NCBI GenBank assembly: GCA_023396615.1
Contig: JAEWVM010000220.1
Span: 1-21,476, forward strand
DNA length: 21,476 bases
Source: Spirochaetota bacterium
Lineage (GTDB): Bacteria; Spirochaetota; UBA4802; JAFGJZ01
Reading direction: 5' to 3'
The first letter of the stretch is position 1. Every line of letters begins with the position of its first letter. Made by a program: the position numbers and the translations under genes. Shown here in pieces: positions 7,668 through 16,461 of the stretch. The notes beneath the pieces were generated by a model, which did no database searches, was not told the origin of the DNA, and saw only the letters and a program-made list of their open reading frames with translations.

Positions 7668-8651
7668 ATGAATTCCAGACAGTTTTTTAAATCATTCGGA
7701 AAAGAAGCTTTAGTAAAAATATATCTTTTCATAGGAGAGGAAGAAGGAGAGAAAGATCGTGCTCTCTCAATGATTTTATCTTCTTTTCCGAAAGGTCAGA
7801 AGATCGGGCGGTTTCATGCTGAAAGCGGTGAGATCGTTCAGGCTGCTGAAGTTCTTCTTCAGCAGGATATGTTTTCGGGTGAAAAACTTTCCGTTATTTA
7901 CGGCGCAGAAAAACTAATCAAAAAGACTGATATAGCTTTAATAAATGAAATACTCGACTCAGATTCATCAGGAACTTTGATACTTATATCTTCTTCGAAT
8001 ACCGTTCCTGCATATATGAAAAAACGCAAAGACTTTGCCGAGGTCATGTTCTGGAGAATGTTTGAAAGCGATCTCCATGCTTACGGCGCCGAACGGTTCC
8101 GTGAAGCCGGAAGATTCGCATCGAAGGATGTTCTTGCCGCGATAACGAGTCTTACCGGGCGCGATTTTGCGAAGTTTGATGCAGCTGTTGACAAAATTCT
8201 TGCTTATAATGATTCGAAAAATATCGCTGTTGAAACTGTTGTTGCCGTAGTTTCTGACGATAAAGAGGTGAAAATATTTGATTTTATTAATTCACTTTTT
8301 CTCGGCAAAAAAGATGCGCTTTATCTGTTAAGCAAGGTTCTCGGTAGCGGAATGCACGAGCTTCAGATTTTTGCTTTCATATGGAAGGAAGCCGAGCGTA
8401 TTGAAAAATATGTATCCTTGAAAAAAAGCGGAATGAGTGATTCGGATATTGCCGATTCCATCGGCGTGTCGGCATCAGGAAAGGATGAATTTTTGATGAG
8501 AGCCAGACGTTTTGACGATGCAAAAATAAAAAAAGTTTTTATCTCGCTCGGCAATGCTGATTCTGCGGTGAAGGGCGGACAAATTGCTTCTGATCACGAA
8601 ACAATTGTTCTTAATCCGCTTGTTGAAATTGTCGAAGCTGCATTATTCTGA
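7668..8651 (+). CDS. holA: DNA polymerase III subunit delta
   Basis: The delta subunit of the clamp loader, which opens the beta clamp on DNA; 327 aa, usual length. Recognition rests on overall pattern: the N-terminal IYLFIGEEEGEKDRAL strand-loop that replaces a functional P-loop, QDMFSGEKLSVIYGAEKL (the clamp-contacting region), TLILISSS, and the C-terminal helical collar with KVLGSGMHELQIFAFIWKEA. It lacks Walker motifs, as expected for delta. The ATG at 7668 has only a weak TAGG upstream. The gene overlaps the convergent thioesterase gene by 9 nt, and no terminator lies between them. HolA sequences diverge strongly, so the name rests on pattern rather than invariant residues. Confidence 0.85.
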   Translation: MNSRQFFKSFGKEALVKIYLFIGEEEGEKDRALSMILSSFPKGQKIGRFHAESGEIVQAAEVLLQQDMFSGEKLSVIYGAEKLIKKTDIALINEILDSDSSGTLILISSSNTVPAYMKKRKDFAEVMFWRMFESDLHAYGAERFREAGRFASKDVLAAITSLTGRDFAKFDAAVDKILAYNDSKNIAVETVVAVVSDDKEVKIFDFINSLFLGKKDALYLLSKVLGSGMHELQIFAFIWKEAERIEKYVSLKKSGMSDSDIADSIGVSASGKDEFLMRARRFDDAKIKKVFISLGNADSAVKGGQIASDHETIVLNPLVEIVEAALF

Positions 8652-9047
8652 TATTTCTATTTTCTTAAGCGCACTTACGAGATTTTCAGGAAGGGCAATC
8701 AATTTTTTTGTTTTGATGTCGATTGCAACCATTTCAATTTCGCAAAGTATTGCGTTTTTGCCGTCTTTCTTTATGATGTAATCCCATACGAAGCTCATTT
8801 TGTTTATTTTTTTTGAGCGGACGGATACTTCGGCTTTGTCGAACATCACGAGCTGATTGCGGTATTTAATCGACACATCTCTGAGTACCAGCCCGAAAGT
8901 GGATTCGCCTGTGACGCGTACTGAATTCTCCCGGAGAAATGCCGCACGGGCGCGTTCGCAGAAATAAAGCGCTTTGGGGTGGTGAATTATTCCGTAGCAG
9001 TCTACGTCTTCAAATTCTACTGTGATGCTGTGAGTGAATTCAGCCAA
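8643..9047 (-). CDS. YbgC-like acyl-CoA thioesterase
   Basis: A 134-aa hotdog-fold thioesterase of the 4-hydroxybenzoyl-CoA/YbgC family, hydrolysing acyl-CoA thioesters in the cytosol. The signature FEDVDCYGIIHHPKALYFCE is clear; Asp16 corresponds to the catalytic aspartate, and FCERARAAFL continues the central helix. The start is a TTG at 9047-9045 with AGGAGA 5 nt upstream, and it overlaps the end of hisC by 8 nt, so translation is probably coupled. There are no Tol-Pal genes beside it, unlike the common ybgC setting, so the Tol-Pal link cannot be assumed. The substrate chain length is unknown. Confidence 0.88.
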   Translation of the reverse strand: MAEFTHSITVEFEDVDCYGIIHHPKALYFCERARAAFLRENSVRVTGESTFGLVLRDVSIKYRNQLVMFDKAEVSVRSKKINKMSFVWDYIIKKDGKNAILCEIEMVAIDIKTKKLIALPENLVSALKKIEISE

Positions 9048-10095
9048 TGATTTCTCCTATAGCTTCGATGAGTTTTTTAATTTCCTGCATTGAGCCTACT
9101 GAAATTCGTACGTACTTATTCTGAATGTCACCCTTGAAATAACGGACAAGGATCATTCTTTCTTTAAGTTCGAGATAAAGTTTTTCAGATGGAAATGAAG
9201 AGTGTTTGGTGAAAACGAAATTTCCTTTTGACGGAACAATTTCAAAACCGAGCGCTTCGAGCCGTTCTTCGAGATACTCCTTGTTGTTGCGGAGCATCTG
9301 CATGTTATACTTGAATCCCTTCTGGTCTTTGAGGGCCGCGAGAGCGCCTGCAAGAGCAAGTCTATCGATATTATATGAATCTTTAAGTTTCAAAAATCCC
9401 TGTATTATATCCGGGTTTGCGATTGCCAGTCCGACACGAAGCCCCGCGAGTGAATATGATTTTGAAAAAGAACGTGTGACAATAAGGTTATCATATTTGA
9501 GAACCATGTCGACAGCGCTTCCTCCGTAAAAATCTACATAAGCTTCATCTATAACGAGAAGCCCCTTGAATTTCTGCAGAAAATCCTCGATCTGTTTTAC
9601 GCTTAGTGATGTTCCTGTCGGATTGTTCGGAGAAGTTAGAATGATGAGGTCGTATTTTTTTTTGAGGAATAAGTTGAGATCGTAATCGAATTTATCAGTA
9701 AGGGGAACTTTTTCATAATTGATGCCGTTAGCTTCAGCCATTGTGTAATATAGAGAATATGATGGATAAGCGAAAGCCGCGAGACCCGTTTTTTCGATAA
9801 AACCTCTGAATAACAGCGTAAAAATTTCATCAGATCCGTTTGAAACAAAAATATTGTTTTCTGTAAATGATCCGCCGAGCTGTGACGCCATTTCTTTTCT
9901 GAGCGGATCGGCATTCGGGTTCGGATATTTGCGCAGAGACCCGTCGCAGGCGTTTTTTATGGCTTCAAGTACAGGAGGCGTCGGAGGAAAAGGCGATTCG
10001 TTGGTGTTGAGTTTGATGAACTGCTCAATATTGTCGGGCTGTTCTCCGGGAAGATATTCCGTCATAGCTTGAAGCGTCGAATTCCAGTATTTCAT
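9040..10095 (-). CDS. hisC: Histidinol-phosphate aminotransferase
   Basis: A PLP-dependent fold-type I aminotransferase that makes histidinol phosphate from imidazole-acetol phosphate; 351 aa. Motifs are KLNTNESPFPP near the N-terminus, RKYPNPNADPLR, SPNNPTG (155-161), DEAYVDF (from 183, Asp binding the PLP ring nitrogen) and SFSKSYSLAGLRVG, where Lys212 forms the Schiff base. The ATG at 10095 was chosen because AAGGTGAG ends 5 nt upstream; the in-frame GTG at 10104 lies within that site. No other his gene is in the window, so it might also serve in tyrosine/phenylalanine transamination, as HisC does in some bacteria. A TTGACA on this strand at 10146-10141 could be a -35 box, but I see no good -10. 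Confidence 0.93.
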   Translation of the reverse strand: MKYWNSTLQAMTEYLPGEQPDNIEQFIKLNTNESPFPPTPPVLEAIKNACDGSLRKYPNPNADPLRKEMASQLGGSFTENNIFVSNGSDEIFTLLFRGFIEKTGLAAFAYPSYSLYYTMAEANGINYEKVPLTDKFDYDLNLFLKKKYDLIILTSPNNPTGTSLSVKQIEDFLQKFKGLLVIDEAYVDFYGGSAVDMVLKYDNLIVTRSFSKSYSLAGLRVGLAIANPDIIQGFLKLKDSYNIDRLALAGALAALKDQKGFKYNMQMLRNNKEYLEERLEALGFEIVPSKGNFVFTKHSSFPSEKLYLELKERMILVRYFKGDIQNKYVRISVGSMQEIKKLIEAIGEIIG

Positions 10096-10227
10096 ATTGC
10101 TCACCTTTAATCATGCCGATTTTCATTTTTGCCCTGCGTTTGTCAAATAAGTTATGGTTATATAAACAGCTTGAAATATTCGTAACATTACAGTAGTGTT
10201 GATTTCTAATACAGTAATGGAGAATTT

Positions 10228-12027
10228 ATGAAAAAATATTTAATATTTCCGGCGCTTTTAATCGCGCTTAATATTTTGGCGGCTGATGATGAGACTGCGA
10301 GCAAAATTATTTCAGTTAAGTCATATCAGAATCAGTCGCTCATCGTAAGAGAAACCGAGGTTGAACTGAAGAAGGGAGAGAATACCGTAGTTCTTACATC
10401 TCTTCCGAAAGGTCTTTTTGACTGGTCGGTTAAATCTTCCCTTCCGAAAAATTTTGAAGGCAAAATTGTAACAGTATCGGTCGAACAGAAGATGCTTGTC
10501 GAAAGGTTCCAGAAAAAAGTTCAGGATATCGAAGACAAGCTGAAGGAACTTGCAAGAAAGGATCAGCAGTATATTGATGATCTGGCGTCTCTTAAAACTC
10601 AGGAGGATTTTGTCGGTTCGGTTTTGAATTTTACGAACGTCAACGCATCCAAGGAACTTCAGACGCGAATTCCTCAGGTCAAAGTATGGGATGATACCCT
10701 TACGTATTGCGTATCAAAGAAAAAAGAAATAGCCGCGCGCAGACGTCAGATCGAATCCGCGCGAGAGGAACTCGGAAAGGAAATTCAGAAATGGGAATTT
10801 GAACTGATTCAGATTGCGGGAGACAGTTACTATTCGAATTACCAGCTTCTAAACAATGCCCGCAATAAAAATGTTCAGAATATGATGGTTCAGCAGTACG
10901 CCGATTCGAATGTGTATTATTCAAAAACAAAATCGATTTTAAAAAATCCTACTCAGGGAACTGATATAGAAAAAAGAATTGTGCTGACTGTTTTTTCTGC
11001 CCGGGCGGCTAAGGCTAAAATAGAATTCAGCTACATGATTCCGAATACCAGCTGGAATATGATATATGACATCCGCGGAAGCCGTGATAACGGCAAGGTT
11101 GATCTGACTGTTTACGGTAATGTTTATCAGAAAACCGGCGAAGACTGGAAAGACGTTAAACTCTTTCTTTCAACAGGTGCTCCTTCGAATAATATCGTTT
11201 CACCTTATTTTAATCCATGGTATCTTGATATTATAGAAGAAAGAAATTATGATAGAGACGATGAATATAGAGCGAAATCTGTGAAGAAAGCAGAACGTCC
11301 GCTTGCGCTAGCCAAACAGGATTACGCCGGTTCGGCCCAAGAAGAGAAGGTTCTTGAAACTGCTATCCGTGAAACGGGCGCATTCATGGAAATAGAACTT
11401 CCTCTGACTCAGAGCATATTGTCTTCCGGTAAGCACCAGAAAAAACTTATAAAAGATTATTCTTTTTCTGCGGGCAAGTCGCTCGGATTGAATTTTGAGC
11501 TTTATCTGTGGCAGAGCCGTGAAGCTTTTATTACTGCAGAGATTACAAATTCGACTGAAATACCTTGGCTTCCTGGAGAGGCGCAGATTTTTCTTGAAAA
11601 TGAATACATGGGAAAGATGAATCTTCCGTATATCCCTTCCGGCAAAAAAGAAACCGTAGTTCTTGGAGCCGAGCCGCGTATAGCTGCTGAAAAAACTCTG
11701 GTTAAAAAATATGAGGATACGAAAGGAGTTTTCGGCGGAAAAAGACGAATAGTATATTCGTATAAGATAACTGTTGAAAACAACATGAAATCGCAGAATA
11801 AAATAATTCTCCGTGACAGAATTCCTGTTTCGCTGAATCAGAAAATTTTAGTTGAAATAAGAAACGTTTCTCTTGAGCCGTCAGCGAAAGGGCCAATTGA
11901 CGAAACTGTATATTCGCAGGGACAGAGGAAATATATTCTGGATTTAAAACCAGGTGAAAAGAAAACCATAACTTATGAAGCAGTTGTTTCTTTTGATAAA
12001 GAACTCAATGTCAGCGGACTTGAATAA
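10228..12027 (+). CDS. Secreted DUF4140/DUF4139 protein (MuiA-like family)
   Basis: A 599-aa exported protein of the 'mucoidy inhibitor A' family, whose biochemical function is not established. A Sec signal peptide (MKKYLIFPALLIALNILA) ends around residue 18, with no lipobox. Residues about 28-130 fit DUF4140 (VYQNQSLIV-type opening here as SYQNQSLIVRETEVELKKGE), with long charged helices to about 200 that are likely coiled coil. From about 235 the beta-rich DUF4139 part begins, including SYMIPNTSWNMIYDIRG and DWKDVKLFLSTGAPS, typical blocks. The family ending (RDRIPVSLNQKILVEI, then LKPGEKKTITYE) is intact. GGAGA lies 6 nt before the ATG. It stands alone and stops 1 nt before the convergent aat gene. 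Localisation is inferred as periplasmic. Confidence 0.85.
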   Translation: MKKYLIFPALLIALNILAADDETASKIISVKSYQNQSLIVRETEVELKKGENTVVLTSLPKGLFDWSVKSSLPKNFEGKIVTVSVEQKMLVERFQKKVQDIEDKLKELARKDQQYIDDLASLKTQEDFVGSVLNFTNVNASKELQTRIPQVKVWDDTLTYCVSKKKEIAARRRQIESAREELGKEIQKWEFELIQIAGDSYYSNYQLLNNARNKNVQNMMVQQYADSNVYYSKTKSILKNPTQGTDIEKRIVLTVFSARAAKAKIEFSYMIPNTSWNMIYDIRGSRDNGKVDLTVYGNVYQKTGEDWKDVKLFLSTGAPSNNIVSPYFNPWYLDIIEERNYDRDDEYRAKSVKKAERPLALAKQDYAGSAQEEKVLETAIRETGAFMEIELPLTQSILSSGKHQKKLIKDYSFSAGKSLGLNFELYLWQSREAFITAEITNSTEIPWLPGEAQIFLENEYMGKMNLPYIPSGKKETVVLGAEPRIAAEKTLVKKYEDTKGVFGGKRRIVYSYKITVENNMKSQNKIILRDRIPVSLNQKILVEIRNVSLEPSAKGPIDETVYSQGQRKYILDLKPGEKKTITYEAVVSFDKELNVSGLE

Positions 12028-12028
12028 T

Positions 12029-12688
12029 TCATGAAATCCATTCATGATCTGTTTTAACAGCCTTTTTTAATAAAGCAATATAATCGGCGCGGGGAATAAA
12101 TTCCCCGCCCATGCTTTCCATATGATCCGTGTGAACCTGTGAATCAATGAAAAGAAAATCTTCGTTTTCAAGCTTGCGGGTCAGGCTAATCAGCGCGAAT
12201 TTAGAAGAGTTGCTTTCTCTTGAAAACATCGATTCGCCGAAAAAAGCTTTGCCGATTGAAACGCCGTAAAGTCCCCCTGCGAGTTTGCCGTCCTTCCACG
12301 ATTCAACTGAATGCGCGAAACCCAGCCTGTGAAGGTTTACGTAGGCGTCAATCATGTCGTCCGTTATCCATGTCCCTTCGATCCTCATATCCGCGCATGC
12401 TGAAATAACTTCTTCAAATGCCGTATCATATCTGACTTCAAATACTTTGCGGTTAATAATCTGCCGCATCGTTTTCGATACTTTGATTTTGTCCGGAAAA
12501 AGAACAAACCTGGGATCTGGCGAATGCCATAGTATCGGATCGTTTTCGTCGAACCACGGAAAAATTCCCGATGAATATGCTTCGATAAGACGTTCGGCGG
12601 AAAGGTCTCCCGCGAACGCAAGGAGACCGTGTTTCGGAGCCTTGAGCGGATTTGGGAAAGCCGGATCTATATCAAGATTTTTTATCAT
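12029..12688 (-). CDS. aat: Leucyl/phenylalanyl-tRNA--protein transferase
   Basis: Adds Leu or Phe from aminoacyl-tRNA to proteins with N-terminal Lys or Arg, creating a type 2 N-degron that ClpS reads. 219 aa from the ATG at 12688. Family blocks are GLLAFAGDLSAERLIEAYSS, GIFPWF, PILWHSPDPRFVLFP, the EGTWITDDMIDAY segment and SVESWKDGKLAGGLYGVSIG, then GESMFSRESNSSKFAL. A longer frame from TTG at 12727 exists, but E. coli-type Aat proteins begin close to the ATG. The gene begins inside the 3' end of clpA (17-nt overlap). Its placement downstream of clpS and clpA supports one N-degron operon. Confidence 0.95.
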   Translation of the reverse strand: MIKNLDIDPAFPNPLKAPKHGLLAFAGDLSAERLIEAYSSGIFPWFDENDPILWHSPDPRFVLFPDKIKVSKTMRQIINRKVFEVRYDTAFEEVISACADMRIEGTWITDDMIDAYVNLHRLGFAHSVESWKDGKLAGGLYGVSIGKAFFGESMFSRESNSSKFALISLTRKLENEDFLFIDSQVHTDHMESMGGEFIPRADYIALLKKAVKTDHEWIS

Positions 12689-14909
12689 TTGATTCTGTAA
12701 AAATAAAGTTTTCGTTTCTAAAATCAACAGTCAGTTTTCCGCCTTTTGAAAGCTTCCCGAAAACTGTAAGTTCCGCGGCAATCTTAATAATTTCATTTTT
12801 TATTACACGTGAAATTTCTCTCGCGCCCATTTCTTCGGAGTAACCGCGCGCGCATATTTCTTCAACGCATTGCTCTGTAAATTCTATTGTAATTTTTTTC
12901 TTTTTAAGACGTGCAGTAAACTGATCAAGATTTTTCTTCACGATGCGCAATGCCATTTCTTTGTCAAGGGCGTTGAACCTGATGACCGAGTCTATACGGT
13001 TTCTGAATTCAGGGGAGAATATTTTTTTGAGGGCATCATCAACCGCACCAGTGTTGTTTTTTCCTGAAAATCCGATTGTCTTTTTTTCAAGATCGCGCGC
13101 ACCGGCATTTGAAGTCATGATGATGATTGTATTTCTGAAATCGGCTTTGCGTCCGCTGTTGTCGGTGAGCGATGCATAGTCGAGAATCTGAAGAAGTGTG
13201 TTGAAAATATCCTCATGAGCTTTTTCGATCTCATCAAGAAGAAGAACAGCATGAGGTGTGCGGCGCACTGCTTCAGTAAGAAGGCCGCCTTCTTCATAAC
13301 CGACGTAGCCCGGCGGCGAACCGATAAGTCTGGCGACGGAATGTTTTTCCTGATATTCGCTCATGTCAAAACGGTGAAGTGTGAGAGAAAGATATTCTGC
13401 AAGCTGTTTGGCAAGTTCAGTCTTTCCGACGCCCGTAGGGCCGACAAAGAGCATTGACGCGACCGGTTTCTTTTCTTCTGAAAATCCGGCGCGTGATGAA
13501 ATTACTGCGCTTGAAATTTCTTCTATCGCTTTATCTTGACCGAAAATCAATCCTGAAAGATGCGCTTTGAGGTTTTTTAGCTTATCCGATTCGTTCGTTT
13601 TTACGGCTTCTTCCGAGATATTGTACGAGCGGCTCATAGTTTTTATAATGTCAGAGGGATTGATGACGGCTCGTTCGGTTGTTTTGTTTTTTATAGCAGC
13701 TGAAGCTCCGGCTTCATCAATGACGTCAATTGCCTTGTCGGGAAGCTTGCGTTCGGCAATATATTTTTCAGATAGTTCAACAGCTGTACGAAGTGCTCTG
13801 TCCGTGTATGCTACATTGTGGTGATCCTCGTATCCTTTCTTGATCCCCTGAAGTATTTTGTATGCGTCTTCTGTGCTGACTTCATCAATGTCGATCTTTG
13901 TGAATCTGCGGAGAAGTGCTCTGTCTTTTTCAATTGTCTTTCTGAATTCTTCAAACGTTGTTGAGCCGATAACTCGGATCTTTCCTCCGGCGAGAGCCGG
14001 TTTTATGATGTTGGAAATGTCGAGATGTCCGCCTGATACAGATCCGGCTCCTACGATGGTGTGAATTTCATCGATGAATAGAATTGAGTTTTTCTCGGCT
14101 TCGATTTCGTTTAAAAGTTTTTTCAAGCGGTCTTCAAAGTCGCCTCTGAATTTTGTTCCGGCAAGAAGTGCGCCGACATCAAGAGAGAAAATCTTTGCCG
14201 ACTGAAGAACTGATGGAACATTAGATGAAGCAATTCTGAGGGCGAGTCCTCCGGCGATAGCAGTTTTCCCGACGCCGCTTTCTCCGACGAAAATGGGATT
14301 GTTTTTGAAGCGCCTGCAAAGAACATGAATCGTTTTGTCGAGAATGTCCTCTCTTCCGATCAGGGGGTCAATCTCTCCGCGTGAGGCTTTTGTCGTGAGT
14401 TCTTCGGTGAATATCGAGAGAACTGATTTTGAAGTAGGAACTTCTTTTATTTTTTCTTCAGCGCTTTCTGCCTCATTGTCTTCTGGAAAGCCGTTTTCTG
14501 TAACAGCGTTTAATATGTCGAGTTTTTCAACGCCTTGCTTTCTGAAAAGGTATGCAGAATATGATTCATTTTCATCGAATATTGAAGCTAAAATATCGCC
14601 AAGATCAATTTCTTTTTTCTGTGAAGATATAACGTGAGAATAGGCTCTTTCGAAAATATTCTGAAGGGAAAATGTTTGAACCGGATTGGATGAATTTTCA
14701 CCCGGTTCAAATTTTTCTTTGAGAAAATTGTTTAGCTCCGTTCTCATTATTTCAGTATCGCACCCGGCAGTTTCTAATAAAGTATTTGCAGAATCGAAAT
14801 GAAGCGCGGCATAAAGCACATGTTCAGGTGAAATATATTCGTGCTTGCGGTATTCTGCTTCCTTGAATGCCGATTGAAGAATCAGGCTCAGTTCGGTATT
14901 GATATTCAT
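12672..14909 (-). CDS. clpA: ATP-dependent Clp protease ATP-binding subunit ClpA
   Basis: A AAA+ unfoldase that feeds substrates to ClpP; 745 aa. It has an N-domain (1-145), which binds ClpS, and two AAA+ modules with no ClpB-type middle coiled coil. Walker A motifs are GESGVGKT (209-216) and GPTGVGKT (490-497); Walker B motifs are ILFIDE (276-281) and VLLLDE (555-560). The ClpP-docking loop IGF is at 612-614, and the D2 sensor region is SEEMGAREISR. The start overlaps the clpS stop as ATGA, with AGAGGA just upstream. clpP itself is not in the window. Together with clpS and aat it forms the N-degron degradation route. Confidence 0.97.
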   Translation of the reverse strand: MNINTELSLILQSAFKEAEYRKHEYISPEHVLYAALHFDSANTLLETAGCDTEIMRTELNNFLKEKFEPGENSSNPVQTFSLQNIFERAYSHVISSQKKEIDLGDILASIFDENESYSAYLFRKQGVEKLDILNAVTENGFPEDNEAESAEEKIKEVPTSKSVLSIFTEELTTKASRGEIDPLIGREDILDKTIHVLCRRFKNNPIFVGESGVGKTAIAGGLALRIASSNVPSVLQSAKIFSLDVGALLAGTKFRGDFEDRLKKLLNEIEAEKNSILFIDEIHTIVGAGSVSGGHLDISNIIKPALAGGKIRVIGSTTFEEFRKTIEKDRALLRRFTKIDIDEVSTEDAYKILQGIKKGYEDHHNVAYTDRALRTAVELSEKYIAERKLPDKAIDVIDEAGASAAIKNKTTERAVINPSDIIKTMSRSYNISEEAVKTNESDKLKNLKAHLSGLIFGQDKAIEEISSAVISSRAGFSEEKKPVASMLFVGPTGVGKTELAKQLAEYLSLTLHRFDMSEYQEKHSVARLIGSPPGYVGYEEGGLLTEAVRRTPHAVLLLDEIEKAHEDIFNTLLQILDYASLTDNSGRKADFRNTIIIMTSNAGARDLEKKTIGFSGKNNTGAVDDALKKIFSPEFRNRIDSVIRFNALDKEMALRIVKKNLDQFTARLKKKKITIEFTEQCVEEICARGYSEEMGAREISRVIKNEIIKIAAELTVFGKLSKGGKLTVDFRNENFIFTESNDKKS

Positions 14910-15220
14910 GCTTCCTCTATTCTGCAGCGTAATGGAAAACCGTTTTGCTTGGCGGCATTTTTAACCTGCATTACTTTCGTTTGAGCTATGTCATAGGTAT
15001 ATATCCCGCATTCCCCGAAACCGCCCCGGTGAATATCAAGCATAATAGCGGTTGCTTCCTCTGCTGATTTTCGGAATACCCTCATCAGAATCTCAACGAC
15101 AAACTCCATTGAAGTGAAATTGTCATTCAGCATAATTACTTTGTACATAGAAGGTTCTTTTATTTCTGTTTCTTCGAGAAATCCTGTTGAACTTTCAGAA
15201 GAATGCTGGTTATTGCTCAT
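14906..15220 (-). CDS. clpS: ATP-dependent Clp protease adaptor ClpS
   Basis: A 104-aa adaptor that binds proteins with N-terminal Leu, Phe, Tyr or Trp and hands them to ClpA. After a disordered N-terminus (about 1-24) comes the core YKVIMLNDNFTSMEFVVEIL, then DIHRGGFGECGIYTYDIA and AETKV-like QTKVMQV. Compared from memory with E. coli ClpS, the pocket residues Asn34, Asp35, Met40 and His66 have counterparts (NDN, SM, DIH), but the second Asp of NDD is Asn. The ribosome-binding site is weak (GGACGG). A consensus-like promoter lies about 60 nt upstream. Confidence 0.96.
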   Translation of the reverse strand: MSNNQHSSESSTGFLEETEIKEPSMYKVIMLNDNFTSMEFVVEILMRVFRKSAEEATAIMLDIHRGGFGECGIYTYDIAQTKVMQVKNAAKQNGFPLRCRIEEA

Positions 15221-15277
15221 TGTTCCGTCCGGTTAAAATCATTACATTATTCTTAAAACATTATTATAATCTGATTA

Positions 15278-15307
15278 ATAATAACAATTTCAGCCGGATA
15301 TTGTCAA
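15278..15307 (-). promoter_or_regulatory. Promoter of the clpS-clpA-aat operon
   Basis: On the minus strand TTGACA (15307-15302) is a perfect -35 box and TATTAT (15283-15278) a near-perfect -10, with an 18-bp spacer. The predicted leader before the clpS ATG is about 50 nt. No other good promoter is seen for this operon. Confidence 0.6.
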
Positions 15308-15380
15308 CTATATTGGCGGAACAAGACATCTTGAAATCTTTCTTCTTGACAGTATTATGAAAAATCGTAATTCAAAAATC

Positions 15381-15410
15381 AATTACAGATTTTCATGCAA
15401 ATCTGTAATT
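15381..15410. promoter_or_regulatory. Perfect 12-bp inverted repeat between clpS and pabB
   Basis: AATTACAGATTT (15381-15392), a 6-nt centre TCATGC, then AAATCTGTAATT (15399-15410). Both arms match perfectly over 12 bp. The element lies 65 nt before the pabB start and about 75 bp from the clpS-side -35 box. Its right arm runs into TTGACG at 15410-15415, a possible but unconvincing -35. A dimeric regulator's operator or an mRNA hairpin are the main options. No T-run follows on the plus strand; on the minus strand GATTTTTG follows, but no gene lies upstream there to be terminated. Confidence 0.5.
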
Positions 15411-15474
15411 TGACGGCGGTATATCTTATATTGTCTGATTTTAAATTTTTAATATTTACCGGATTAGACACAAA

Positions 15475-16461
15475 ATGATTAACTGCGGTCAAAAAGATTT
15501 TCAATCGGAATTTTCACGGCTACGAAACAGCGGGTGCCGCTTTGTCTTTGTAGTAAACTACGAAATGAATAACATAATTCTCTGTCCGGCGGATGAATGT
15601 GCCTCGAACGGCATTTTCTATTGCGTTCATGGTGAATCCAATGCTTCTTTTGTTACGGAAATAAAGCCGGAGATTGAGAAAATATTTCCACCGGCTTACA
15701 CGGAATATAATTCCGCTTTCATAAAGGTTATGAATAATATTGTCTCAGGAAATTCATATCTTGCAAATTTAACATTCCGATCAGAAATAGAAACTCATAA
15801 TTCTTTGGATGATATTTTTATGTCATCATCAGCTCCTTATAAGCTTTTAATTCGGGATAAGCTCACAGTTTTTTCCCCGGAAATATTTGTAAAAATAAAA
15901 GGTAAGGAGATAAAAACTTTCCCGATGAAAGGCACTATTTCTTCGGATAATCCCGATTCTCTAGAGAAGCTTATAAATGATGAAAAAGAGCAGGCTGAGC
16001 ATATGACAGTTGTGGATCTTTTGCGTAATGATTTGGGATTAATCTGTGAAAATGTCAGTGTGGAACGGTACCGTTATTCGGAAAAAATATCATTTAACGG
16101 CGGCGGTCTTTTTCAGACAAGTTCTGAAATAAAAGGTATACTTCGGGATGAATACTATAAAGACTTCGGAAATCTTATGCTTCAGCTTCTTCCAGCTGGT
16201 TCGGTGACCGGTGCTCCCAAGAAAGAGACAATTGCAATTCTTGAAGATGCTGAAAATTATGACCGCGGCTTTTATACCGGCGTATTCGGTATTTGTGAAG
16301 GGGATTATCTTGACAGCTGTGTCATGATTCGTTTTATAGAAAAGGAAAAGGATAAACTATTTTTTAAAAGCGGCGGCGGGATTACCGTTTACAGTAATCC
16401 AGAGAAGGAATATGAAGAACTCATTAGAAAAATTTCCATTCCGGTTCATAGAGACAGTTAG
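15475..16461 (+). CDS. pabB: Aminodeoxychorismate synthase component I
   Basis: Converts chorismate plus ammonia to 4-amino-4-deoxychorismate for folate synthesis. It has 328 aa, a short form lacking much of the N-terminal half of E. coli PabB but with a complete chorismate-binding core. Motifs are MNNIVSGNSYLANLT (86-100), MKGT (151-154), AEHMTVVDLLRNDLG (174-188), QTSSEIKG, LLPAGSVTGAPK (238-249) and KSGGGI (298-303). Lys152 in the MKGT box is the residue that marks PabB; anthranilate synthase TrpE has alanine there. No pabA amidotransferase is adjacent. The ATG has only GGATT 9 nt upstream. It overlaps pabC by 50 nt. Confidence 0.92.
   Translation: MINCGQKDFQSEFSRLRNSGCRFVFVVNYEMNNIILCPADECASNGIFYCVHGESNASFVTEIKPEIEKIFPPAYTEYNSAFIKVMNNIVSGNSYLANLTFRSEIETHNSLDDIFMSSSAPYKLLIRDKLTVFSPEIFVKIKGKEIKTFPMKGTISSDNPDSLEKLINDEKEQAEHMTVVDLLRNDLGLICENVSVERYRYSEKISFNGGGLFQTSSEIKGILRDEYYKDFGNLMLQLLPAGSVTGAPKKETIAILEDAENYDRGFYTGVFGICEGDYLDSCVMIRFIEKEKDKLFFKSGGGITVYSNPEKEYEELIRKISIPVHRDS

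Noticed and set aside
9206..9529. Long open frames antisense to hisC, clpA and the hydrogenase fusion
   Set aside because: They mirror the codons of well-supported genes, lack ribosome-binding sites and resemble no protein family.
15475..16461. Anthranilate synthase TrpE or isochorismate synthase
   Set aside because: The MKGT box carries the PabB-type lysine, and a PabC-like gene follows.
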